Shown here in pieces: positions 1 through 11,400 of a stretch of 64,000 bases of DNA (the first letter of the stretch is position 1; each line of letters starts with the position of its first letter). A program made the position numbers and the translations under genes. Under the pieces are notes generated by a model, which made no database searches, was not told the DNA's origin, and saw only the letters and a program-made list of their open reading frames with translations. This DNA is from Mytilus californianus. Taxonomy: Eukaryota > Mollusca > Bivalvia > Mytilida > Mytilidae. The stretch spans positions 113,302,771 to 113,366,770 of the forward strand of contig NW_026262581.1 in NCBI RefSeq assembly GCF_021869535.1, in the 5' to 3' direction.

Positions 1-560
1 AATCGAGATGACCTCATTTTATTCATAATGCATATGAATCAAGTGGTTCAAGATATGTTTCAACATGTCATCTCCTTTCAAAATATGATGATGTGGTATG
101 ATTGCCAATGAAACAACTATTCCTAGTGCTTCAACAATGAGCAAACCCATACTGTCTAATGTAATATCAACCAGTACACATCCACTGGTTTTAGTTAAAA
201 ACGTCATAACAGTCCGAGAAAATCGTATATATAAATCTGAATACCAAAATATCGACAGGATGTTGGACCATTAGTGCAGAATATTCAAAAACACAGACTG
301 GACGTGGTAGGGTATTTATACATTCCAATAACAAAAAAGACACTAAATATAGAACTGAGAGTACTCGCAGTTACTGACCACTAGTCCAAAGCCAATAACA
401 ACTAAAAAACATGCATCTAAGACTAAAATATCAATCAGTACACATCCAACATCCAATGGATTTAGTGTAAAGATGTCATTATCAGTTAAAGAAAAAACAT
501 GACCGTGTGCAATGCCAAGATACAGGTATCGACAAATTGTAGAGCCATGAATGTGCATCT
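1..560. repeat. Diverged copy of a dispersed bivalve-type repeat
   Basis: Two blocks match the repeat at the right end of the window in the same orientation. The block near 86-115 (GATGTGGTATGATTGCCAAT) matches 63408 onward. The block at about 284-425 (GGACGTGGTAGGGTA, GAGAGTACTCGCAGTTACTGAC, CATGCATCTAAGACT) matches 63828-63970. The sequence between is rearranged or diverged. No open frame here looks coding. Confidence 0.6.
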
Positions 561-864
561 GTATATAACAATAGTATTTAGTTTGATTTTAATTTACTGA
601 TAACGAAATCAATATTTATACCAATAAAAATAATATTCAAAGATCTAATTACAGTGTTGAATTAGTAAACTTTTAGAATAAATTCATTTAAAGGATCGAT
701 AAGTTTACCCGGATCGTATCTAAATGCTCGGGCTCAGTAAACAACTTCTCCGTAAAAATAAGGATGAGCTATTTCGTTTGAAATAATCTTCTACAGGTAC
801 AGCAAAACTTTCAAACCAAATCTTTGTATCGATGGAAGAATTGAGTAAAGGGTTAAAGTAATTT

Positions 865-1131
865 GTGGTAACGAAATCCATGACTTAAGTTTGAATTTGG
901 GTGGCGTCACTTTAACCTTTTTACAAATGGAAAAATTGCTGAATTTTTCGTTTCCATTCTCTAACTTACGTTTGCCTCAACCAAACTGATACACAATGCT
1001 TATTACTACAAAACTCAGATCAAGTACGAAATTAGGTAGCGTCACGTTTACCGTTATTGAGTAATGTCCCTTTATAACATTATATGCAAGCGGGGCATCA
1101 TCTGTGTCCCTGGACACATTCCCCATCTATT
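865..1131 (+). repeat. 5'-truncated fragment of the GGGGCAT tandem-unit element
   Basis: This is a fragment of the element at 43757-44335. It shares the TTGAATTTGGG(T/C)GGCGTCAC, TTTCGTTTCC(A/G)TTCTCT and ACACAATGCTTATTAC blocks, and the 3' end AAGCGGGGCATCATCTGTGTCC followed by GGACACATTCCCCA. The 3' end can fold: TGTGTCC pairs with GGACACA and GGGG with CCCC. The 5' hairpin is missing. Confidence 0.7.
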
Positions 1132-2939
1132 TTGTGTAGAGTTTCCCCGTGTAAAACTGAAACACATAAATCTATAGGAAAGGACAGATACTACCGTTTA
1201 TATTTGATTTATTTGTTCCTTTGGGTAAATTTCGGCAGTATATTTAGAAAACTCCTGATTATTTAACGAAAACATATCATCAAGTTAACAGTCAGTGTTG
1301 ATGAATTTAGGCCTATCAATTTATTTATGCCCTTTATATTTAAAGTCAGTCATAACCCGAAGTTCTTTCATGGATGGGAATAAATATTTCCGAATTTATA
1401 CATTTATGATGTCAACAGTTAAAATATTTTGAGTGTTCACCCTTTAAGGTTCTAAAAATATTGCAAAAGATGTCACGTCAATATTGCATTAAAAGTTGGA
1501 CGACAAGAGTTGATGCAATCGAATGACTTCCTACAGCGACAACAGCTTAATAGAGGACTAATTATTTAGTCGTCCATGTACTTATACAGTAAAACATCAA
1601 TATAATGTTCAAATGTTTCATTATAGTTTTATAGAAACCGATCTTTAACTCGTTCATAGCTAATGATTTTTAATGACAGTAAAACTGATTTATAACTGAG
1701 AATGCGTTACTTCAAATATAGAATGCTAAAAACAAATGCCATTTCAATCCAGCGATGGGTTAAAAGCATACTATGTTGTGTTTTGAAGCATGCAGCCAAT
1801 TTTCTGATAGAAATCAAAAGATGAAGGACAGATCGACAATTTGAAGAACATTTCGATGCTGATTGATATTGGTGTTTGGTATTATATATTCCTGGACAGT
1901 TCTGCAAAAATATTGTCTGTAATAACAGAAACATAAGTTTGAGCTATTTACAAACAGTTTCGGGAACTACAATATATTCGATTGTTGTTTCTAGTATTTT
2001 AACGCCCTATTAGCAATATTACAGCCTATTCCGGTTTCATAAAGACCATCTTATAAAGGAAGAAATTTATGAAAGATTGATAATTATATGTATAACTTTT
2101 ATGATGCTAAATATGTAATTATCAAAAACATGGAAATTCATCTTGACTTTCTATGCACGATTGCCGGATTTTCTTATGTAATGTTAAAGCACTTGCCATT
2201 CGATCGTTGAGACTCAGGTTCGGGGAATTTAACTTTCATGTTGCTATAGTTATGAGGAAATTAATCCGTTGACATAGTTTGGGTTATTTTTTGGTAGAAA
2301 AGAGTTTATAGAAAAGTCTTAGATAGTTGAATGTTTGGATCGTTGATAGTTAGTACTCGAAGGTTTGCATTTTCAAGATGTTATAAAAAAGTATAACAAA
2401 AATACCGAAATCCAAGGCAAATTAAAAAAGTGGAAGTCCATAAAACTGACAAAATCAAACGCTATCAATCAACGGAACAAGTGAAAAACAACTGCAATAT
2501 TCCTGACTTGGTACAGGCATTTTTCGAAGAAAATGGTGGGTAAAACCTAGTTTTATAGCTAGCTAAATCTCCTTCTTGTATGACAGTTGTTTATAATTCC
2601 GTTATATTGACAAAATTTAGTGAGCAACCCAAACAGACATAATAGGTTAATGTGACAATAATTGGGATCCAGCAGCCAAAACTGTGTAAACATACACCGC
2701 AGACATACAACACAACTGAATTAAAAATTAATAATTTATAACTGTTTAGCTTAAAATCAAGTTTTTGAAGGCATTTGATTGTTGATATCAATACCATATT
2801 CATAGACAGCTATTTCTTTACATCAATAGATCTAATACATGTTAGTATGTTAACGGCAGTATAATACTTCATATGTCCATACCAAAACCACAAACAACGG
2901 AGCAATAATCTTGTGTTGTTTATATATAAGGAAATGAAA
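1132..2939. other. AT-rich stretch with no recognised gene
   Basis: No exon-like segment, RNA gene or clear repeat was recognised. Open frames are short and low in complexity. Confidence 0.5.
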
Positions 2940-3029
2940 ATAAACCTTTTTTGTACGTCCGTAGCGCTTTTCTAGATTTTCCTTCCACAAGAACGAACTA
3001 TTGAAAGCCAATTCAAGGATGTATATATA
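2940..3029 (-). repeat. One half of a dispersed repeat split by a transposon
   Basis: The segment holds the signature (CGTCCGTAGCGCTTTTCTAGATTT, ..GAACG.., GAAAGCCAA..AAGGATGTATA) of a repeat present in several other places here, such as 46595, 49745 and, reversed, 33460 and 61250. It breaks at 3029 and resumes at 4540 with the GAGCTACTTAACCAAAAGGGACC part, so 3030-4539 was inserted into it. Confidence 0.7.
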
Positions 3030-4539
3030 TGTTAGCGGCAATAAGTGAAATTAGGCATTAAGCCTAAATCCTAGGCAATAAGCTAACGCCTAGGCATTAA
3101 GTTATTGCCTGAAATATTTAGGCATTAAGCTTATTTCCTGAAATCTGATGATGATTTTTCAACATATTGCCAAACATCCTTTCAGGCAACAGGGATCCCA
3201 AGTACTTGTACATTCATTGAAATATTCTTGATGTAAGTTATATTCCAAATATTAATATATATATTAATTTAACAGATCTTCAAATTTAAGCATTTTTCCA
3301 TAATTAATTTGCATTTTTTTGTGGTATTACAAAATTAATATGTTTCAAACAGCTGATTGTATCTCATGAAAGGAGGGGGGATTGAAGATTCTATTTAAAA
3401 ATTATTTGAAGAAATTTCACACTTCACTGGTCTAGCTGGTTTTGGTCTGGTCAAAAGTAGACGAATTTTTGCTCACTTCATCTTTCCATTGATTTTTTTT
3501 GGATATGTAAAAAATACTGTTAAACATTTTGTTAAATACCTCTTTTTCACTTCTTAATCTGGATAATTATCATTTAAATGACATGCTACTGGAGAAACAT
3601 TTCTTGAATCTTTGCGGTCCAAATTTGAATAAGGGAAATCAAGGACCCAAGACAATAAACTGATCTTTTGGCAAAGATTAAACCTTTAACTTTTATAATC
3701 CACAGAAAAGACAGCAACTATAGACTACTACAATTAAAAAAAGTTATGACCTTTTCTATTTTGGAGGCTTTGAAATGTTTTTGATAAGTAAAGTAAAAGA
3801 GAATGATGAGGAAAATTTCAAAATGTGTTTTTTTTTCTGGAGGAAATGTGTGGTACTTTGGAAAATGCACATAATCAGGTCATGGCCAGTATGATGTAAA
3901 CAGCTTAATAATGACTATACAAATATTTCTCGTGATTCCTTCGAACTATTTCTTTCACTTTGGGGAAATTGTAACATTGAGAAAAAAACAGGTATTTAGG
4001 AAACGGGAGTAAGAGGGAAATACGTTTTATCCAATGTATTCAACAGAAGAGGACAGTTTTATTTATTTGATTTCCAATCAAACTCAGATGGAAACTATAA
4101 CTTTCATATGGTGTACCAAAATCATCTAACATTAACGTCAAAATGTGCTTCAGAGGTTACTTTTGATTTAATTGATGTGTTCACAATTTTTGGTATGCCC
4201 CATAACCTGCAAAGTGACTATGGTAGTGATTGTACAGCTTTGGTTATTTATCCGAGTAAAGTGGCCAGAACTGGTGACTTTATTTCAAGTAGTTGACATT
4301 TTAAACTTCAGTTCTTATAGTGTTGTTATGTATCAAATGTATCTTATCTTTGAATATATGTCTTTTTATTTCCTCGCATTTACAATCTAGGCACTAAGAT
4401 TAATGCCTGGACACATTTTTTCAGGAATTGAGCTTAAGAATAATGCAGACATCATTTAGACAATAGACTTACTGCCTAGACGTTAGCTTATTGTCTAGGA
4501 TTTAAGCTTAATGCCTAATTTCACTTATTGCCGCTAACA
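3030..4539 (+). mobile_element. Ginger-like DNA transposon, degenerate
   Basis: The termini are long inverted repeats. The left starts TGTTAGCGGCAATAAGTGAA and the right ends with its reverse complement; similarity extends for over 100 bp with repeated AGGCATTAAG/GCCTAGG motifs. Both sides are flanked by TATA (3026-3029 and 4540-4543), a 4-bp target duplication. The interior keeps a fragment of a retrovirus-like integrase core at 4021-4296. A TGTNR start, long TIRs, 4-bp duplication and an integrase-type transposase are the known marks of Ginger elements. At 1.5 kb with a broken frame it is not autonomous. An unrelated TIR element that captured an integrase fragment is less likely. Confidence 0.7.
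4021..4296 (+). pseudogene. Integrase (rve) core fragment inside the Ginger-like element
   Basis: One frame reads RRGQFYLFDFQSNSDGNYNF followed by HMVYQNHLT, then LIDVFTIFGMPHNLQSDYGSD. This matches the usual integrase pattern: 'GQ..LIDfQS.pDG.f.fi..YQDHLTKF', then an 'LLdIFt.fG.P..LqSDnG.EF' block. The FQS position replaces the DMQS/DFQS surroundings of the first catalytic Asp, and SDYGSD covers the second. Frame is lost near 4262, where the expected WPE block (WPELV) continues in the +2 frame, and a stop follows at 4294. The N-terminal zinc finger and third catalytic region are absent or unreadable, so this is a decayed gene. Confidence 0.65.
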
Positions 4540-4720
4540 TATACATACGTTAATACATGAGGAGCTACTTAACCAAAAGGGACCTAAAAAGAATAGCAAA
4601 AACAATCTAAGGTCAACTTTGTCTAAGGAATTCTGAACTAAAAAATATTGATATTTATGTACGGAAAATTTAAGAAAGGTGCGTTATCTTTATGTCGATG
4701 CCGAGTTGATGATACCCCCT
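4540..4720 (-). repeat. Other half of the split dispersed repeat
   Basis: It continues the repeat interrupted at 3029. It contains GAGCTACTTAACCAAAAGGGACC, TCTAAGGTCAACTTTG and GATGATACC blocks also found at 23850, 28040, 46700 and 49930. Orientation is relative; the family has no recognised coding strand. Confidence 0.65.
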
Positions 4721-5277
4721 GAAACTAGGAGTGCATTAGTAACGATACATGAAATAATCTTTAGACACGATTTAAGCCTATTTTTTATCAATCACCGTCT
4801 TTATTTTCACTAGCTTTAACATTTTAGATTGATAAGATGTGGAATTTAAAACAGCATGCAAATATTCAGGAGAAGATTTGATATCTATTCTTGAGAGAGG
4901 GGTGGGGACTTTTGTATTTGTACCAAAAAGTACTATGCCATGCAATAATTAACACACCGAAAGCCCCCCCCCCTTCCTGCATTATTGAAAACTTTCATTC
5001 TGCATTGACAATAATATCTTGGTGTAAATACGCCACCAAGGTGTATCTAATACATATATTGTTGATGTACTTTTACTATTTTTTTTAGTCATACAGTATT
5101 ACAGCAAACATGATCTTAAATAAAATGTCCATGATATACCAACATCTTTGGTTATTTTTTTAAACCCGTTAATTACCAAATTGTATTTGAATAAAGAAAA
5201 TCCGTTCTACTTTTTTTTCAGTATTTGTTTTATAAGCCCTTGCTTGTATTTTCATTTTGATATATTTTATTCGACAG

Positions 5278-5442
5278 AATTCGACTTGTCCCGCTTGTCA
5301 GAAGTATGTTTGGATGGAACGTTTGGATATAAATGTAGCTACCGATGTCGATGTTACAGGGACCAAGTATGCAACAAAGAGACGGGGGTATGCCCTAGAG
5401 GAAGATGTGCGGAGGGATTTTGGGGACCACGATGTCAGCTTT
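5278..5442 (+). CDS. RPTP exon 1 of those found: EGF-like (laminin/MEGF type)
   Basis: Acceptor TTCGACAG and donor GTAAGT bound a 165-nt phase 1-1 exon. It has eight cysteines in the pattern C.DGTFGYKC...C.C......C....G.C..G.C..GFWGP.C, typical of MEGF/Tie-like EGF modules. The frame stays open upstream to an ATG at 5148 through a hydrophobic run, so this could instead be the first exon. The good acceptor and phase make a missing upstream exon likelier. Confidence 0.85.
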
Positions 5443-8400
5443 GTAAGTAGTTCCCGTTGTAAATGAATGATGGTAATTGGAAACCCTTCGCATGACGCCT
5501 CAACCTCTTTGGTATGGTGTTCAAATTTTAAACGTATCATCGATAAAAATTACAAATCATGTCGGTAACATTTAGTTGTATGAGAATCGATTTTGACATC
5601 ATATTATAAATGCATTACACCATGGTGAAAAATTCGTTTCTTTTTCGTCATGTTATTTCGTTAATAGTCAGAAAATAACTTCAAATTTCTTTTCAGTAAC
5701 TAATAAATAATCTAAGAAAATGAATTAGGAGACACTTTCATTTAGCAAAGCTTCAAAATCAATTGAATATCAAACCAAAAGGGAATGCGAATGTGCTGGT
5801 CTTTTACAAAGAATTGATTAGAAAATTAAAGAAAGTTAAAAGAAAGTAGGAATTTTCATAACAATGAAGCAATGAAGACGCAATATGCACTGCTATCGAA
5901 CACCTTAGATCGTAATTATATATTATTTTGAAAATTGCAGTCAAACAATATATACAGTAGAATTTTCAGAGTTTAATAAACAACAATAGCATATATACCT
6001 TCGTGTTACCAACAAAGAAATTTTAAATCTTCTGCGGAAGTGTGAAAACCATCTTTTCCTATAGAATAATGATTAGAATTTTGTTAGTATTTAAGTTTTA
6101 TAACTTATATTTTATGTTACATATATTGCTTATTTAATATAAAAATACAACCTGCAAGCATGCACAATATTATTTCTGTACATCTACTAACAGCAAACAA
6201 CTGCTTTTATAATGGACAAGCCAAAAATTATATGGGAACAAAAGCAGTGACCGACAATTTATACACCTGTCAGAGATGGGAAACCCAGGAACCCCATCGT
6301 CATTCATATACAGTGACGGATTTTCCGGATCCGACGATGCCGGAAAACTACTGCCGAACTACTCAGGATTCTGCTCGACCCTGGTGTTACACGACGAACA
6401 AAGACCAGAGATGGGAACATTGTAATATAAATAATTGCAGTACGTATATAAAACTTAGCAGAGCTAGAGCTTCACTGAGCACTTTAGAGCTTTTATAGCA
6501 TGTGATACTTTATACACTACGTAGATTTATGTGAATTTATATGCTATTGTACATATATACATTGTCTTGTGCTTTTATGCTGCATATAAACTTGACCGAC
6601 AAATGATGTAAGTATAAATATTGCCTAAATGTTTAAAAGTAGTTTAGAAGAGTCAAACGGACTTCAGGTCTTATGTAGAATAGGAGCAATTGAGTGAATC
6701 GCAGAGAAAGCTTATAATGTATGCATTAATAGTATAGTATATTTGAAAGGAAACTATCACTTTTAGAAGTAGACTCAGAATGACAAAACTGTAATAATGA
6801 ACTCTATAGTGTGAAAGATATTTTGTGAGACTAAATATCTATAGGATAATCCACTAGCATTTTCATACACTGTTTAACTTTGTAATAATTTGGCATTGAC
6901 ATTTCTTGACTGCTTCTATGGATGAAACTTTTAAAAACATTTCAAAATGCCCATGACTACTTTGACTGAAGTGAATAATCCACTACCAAGCCAATAATAA
7001 AACGTATTGAGGAACATAGTAATTGACAAACAAACCGCACAAATTTTCACATTCAATTTGATAGTTGATCTAATTTCCCACAAAACAAATAATTATATTT
7101 CACGTTCAGGATAAATCTCATTAGTAAGTTTTTCGTTCACACAAGAACAAGATATTGGAAGAAAATAAAACAAAAAAAATTGAAGAAAAAAAATCCGTAG
7201 CAGTTTTCAAGGAAATCTTTTTACTGCGTTTCAACTCTCTATTCTTATGTGGGAAAAGTATCTTGTTTTGTCATTCGATAGCGAAACTAGGTGCATTGTC
7301 TCGTATTAATTATAATATATTAAAGACTCGACTCTATACTTTTCCTTATTTAGACTTTATACATTTCTTTTAATAAGGTATACTATATCCAATATATTAA
7401 AATTTGTTTTTTGATTACTTAAATGATTTACTTTAAAAAACGTTTAATTTTGATTATTTTAGAACATTAAAGGGTATTACATGTCTCGATAGTGGGAGTA
7501 CTAGTATTTGAAATAAAATATACATTTTTTTATCAAAAAAATATACTTTATTTTAGACTGTCCAGCTGGACGGTTTGGGAACAACTGTGAACATGAATGT
7601 CATTGTGCAGATCAAAGCGAGGCTTGTGATAGTATCCTTGGAATGTGCTCCAGCGGCTGTGCTCAAGGATGGGATGGTTTTAACTGTCAGAAACGTAAGT
7701 ATAATAGTCTATGGATTTAAAGGCACTGAAAATGTTAACATCTCCGTGAATGTATTCAAGGGTGACCAAAAATATTCTGAGTAGATTTGAACAAGCATCT
7801 ATATAGGTATAGATACCAAATTAAGTTTATATACAGAAATGAAATCGTATTCATCATCAATATAAACATAAGCAGCTGTGGAATGGTTGCCAATGAGAAA
7901 AGTAGCCATCAAAGACCAAAGGATGTAATAAGTTTATGCTCCAAAACATGAAAACCAATGATGGCTTTGCCAGTAATTGTATGCATGACTTTTGTCTTAG
8001 TATTGTACGGATTTGGCTATATGAGAATAAAGTTCATCAATAGATAAGTCTGAGCAACATCACTACACGATCATTTTTGTATTAAAATATGAAACGCACT
8101 ATTTGTATTAATATATATATGATCGTCTTAAATGGTAGTGAAAGCTGAAATCTATTTAAAATAGACAAATGTCTGTACCATATGGCATGCTTAAAATAAG
8201 TCTTAGACGGATGTGATTACATTTTATAGAGACTACATTTCAATACCAAATTCAAGACTTAAAACAAAAAGTTAAAAACAAATATAAGCATAGACGAGTC
8301 CAAACTAGTTTAACGAGTGCACCGTCTTCCCTTTTTATCAGTGGACGAACAATATGTATACAAAAGATTGTTAGTCGTTTTAGCCCTGTACTGTTGAAGA

Positions 8401-11400
8401 CTGCGATACTATCTATATGTATGTTGGTTATTTGTGTCGTTTGGTAGCTGTATCATTGATGTTTAACCTACATCTAGTTTTATTCATAGTTAACATTCTT
8501 ACAGCTGATCTATTTTAGTCTGTACTTCATGCATAAAAGTTAAGTTTGTTTGTTTTTTAGGTGAACCATGAACTCTGATTTAACTACATGTAAATACAGT
8601 ATAATCTGGTCAAATAGTTTTTTCCGTCTTTCTTTGTTACCTGTCCAATGATTTGATTAGCTAATAATAACTATTGTTATTGTTTCATTAGGTAAAAATA
8701 GGTAAAAGTGATTTCATAGTCCACCTAGAAAACAAGCAAACCTATCTTTATTATTCTGTGTACACACTCGAATATAGGTGCTGTTATTCATATTATATTA
8801 TATATGCTCTGATAGAGATTTTGAGTTTTGTCTGTGATTACTATATATTAATTTAAACGAAGAAATGATTCATCAGGTATATGTTTGTGGTTGCTAATTT
8901 CAAACTGATAATATTTTTTTTTCATTACAGCGGTCGCTTGCCCAGAAAACAGATATGGTTGGGATTGTTCTAATCAGTGTTACTGTCAAAATCCGCTTCA
9001 TTGTCATCGTTTCTATGGACCAACAGACCAATGCAAATGTATCAACGGATATTTCAATCCACCTTTTTGTCAACCAGGTATGATTACTGTGACATTTTAG
9101 CTCATTTGAACTAAACTTACTATAAATGATTGACAGAAACTCTATTCAGCAAAAATGACAATCAAGAAAAGACTTTGGCCACATAGTTTCCATTCATATT
9201 CGTATTACATTGTGTAAATTGTATGCAAACGTACCAGGTGAGCAATTAAGGCTCTTTGTAGCCTCAAAGATTACACCTCGACATAATAAATGGTTCCTTA
9301 TCTTTATTCTTGAAACGGCATTACGTCTTTGGAGGATAGTTGTCTCATTTGCAATATGACAATCAAGACAAGATTTTGGCAACATAGTTTCCATTCAACA
9401 CACATATTCTTATTGCATTGTGTCAGTTGTATGCAAACATTCCAGGTGAGCAATTAAGACTCTTTGTAGCCTCAAAGATTACGGCCCGACATAATAAATG
9501 GTTCCTTATCTTTATTCTTGAAACGGCATTACGTCTTTGGAGGATAGTTGTCTCATTTGCAATAATAAAATCATCGCCTAATTTTTATATTAAAGCTCTT
9601 TTTCTTTTTACTACAGATCATAAATGTTTATTGTTTCCGGAAAAGTAAAAAAATACAAGGCCACCCAAATTTCATATCAAATAACAAATGATGAACTAAA
9701 ACTAAAAAAATATTATAAAAATTGCCTACAGGTGTTTTCTACTTTGTCCATGCCAGTCAGATGGTATTGTTGATAAACATCTACATTGCCACTGTAAAAA
9801 AAAGTCTAGTATCTATCAACAGAAATGAACAATCACAACAATCATCAAGAAAGTTGGATTGGAGTTAAGTGCCGGTCAAAACAATAATCATCTAGATATA
9901 AAACATGTGTTAGCCTATAGTTAATCACGTGATCAGTATATACAAACAATCAAGTAACAAAAATGAAGATCTCACATCTGGATGGCTACTTTTATTATAT
10001 TATTGGAAAGAACACAGAACAATGTTTAGGGTGATTAATCAAAGCAACGGCGAACGTCTGCAAATTGACTGCTATCAAAAGAAAATAATGTTTGTTCAAA
10101 TTATAAAGTATTCAATCTTTTTTAGCTTTTATGAACGTCAATAACGTTTTGCAATGAAAGTTTTGGAACCTGAATGATGATGATGCTTAAATCATGGGGT
10201 TTATTTAACAAATTATTCAATGCAACTATAAATGATTGGGAAATTATTTAAACGTTGGCGGAATCATAAATTCATATTTGCCTTGCGCAATTTATAACCG
10301 AAATAAAAATTAAGATAGCTGTTACATCTTCGGGCAGCCAAATACCGTAGTTTGTAAACAGGAAGATAAAGCAGTCTTTAATCTACTGATTTAATCCTCT
10401 CTTTGTTCTGCAACAAACAAGGTATTTACAAATCATATCATCATTTCAAAGATTTAAAGATATCAAAACCTGATATCTGTTTTATTTTGGTTAGTCACTG
10501 ATGTTTGAGATAAGTATCTATTTGAATACCCGGGCTTCTTTTATTTTTTCATTTGCCATACCGTCATCTTTAGATCACCTGATCAAATGAACAGTGTTGT
10601 TAGCATCATGGCGTCCTTCGGGCGCACGTTTAACATCATGAGAAATCTTCTCCTCTGATTCCAAAGGAAAACTTGACCACCTTCATTCTGTGGATATCAG
10701 GTTTAAATATTGTATCCAATGTTCCAATTAGCATGGCTAGACTTCCAAACTTATTTAACTATGTAGCATAGCGAGTTAAATCAATAAAAACATTGTAAAG
10801 GTCATGAAGAGTAACCAGAACAAAGAGAGGATTAAATTAGTTGATTAAAGATTGTTTTATTTAAGTTATAAATTGCGCAAGGACAATATGAATTTATGAT
10901 TCCGCCAGCTTATAAATAATTTCTCATTGATTATCGCATTGAATAAGAGGTTGAATAAACCCCATGATTTAAGCATCATCATCATTCATGAACAAATGTT
11001 GCTGAAATTGTTCTATGGTGTTGTTTTACTCTCAGTGTTATGTTGTATCGAATCCTCATAATTATTTCACATTGGAGTCAGACTTATGCATAAATTTAAT
11101 GTGAGCGATATAGGCTCATTGGAGCCTTTAGTTATTACTTCTTCTGTTGCGTTTTGAGATATATGATACAAATATAGAATCTTTTTTCTTCACAGTTTTA
11201 TCAGACACTTTCTCGCACCTGTGTTTCGGTTTTTATTGGCACCATTCTGTTTTTATCTGTTAATGACGTCATTGATATGAACTGTTAAGAGTCTAAATTT
11301 AATAGGATTTTTATTAGTTTAAGTCGGAGAAGCTTTCAATTAGCCTTCTAATAATAAGAACGATATTTTTCTAAGAATATAATTATAAAGGTTAGATTAA

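Noticed and set aside
5148-5277. Upstream extension of the first EGF exon to an ATG at 5148 with a hydrophobic run
   Set aside because: The hydrophobic run is a T-rich polypyrimidine tract ending in a good acceptor at 5277. A phase-1 start matches the other module exons. Kept only as an alternative.
9733-9829. Cysteine-bearing reading (CPCQSDG...HCHC) as an extra EGF exon
   Set aside because: The nearby acceptor puts the cysteines out of the needed phase 1, the cysteine spacing is wrong, and no donor fits.
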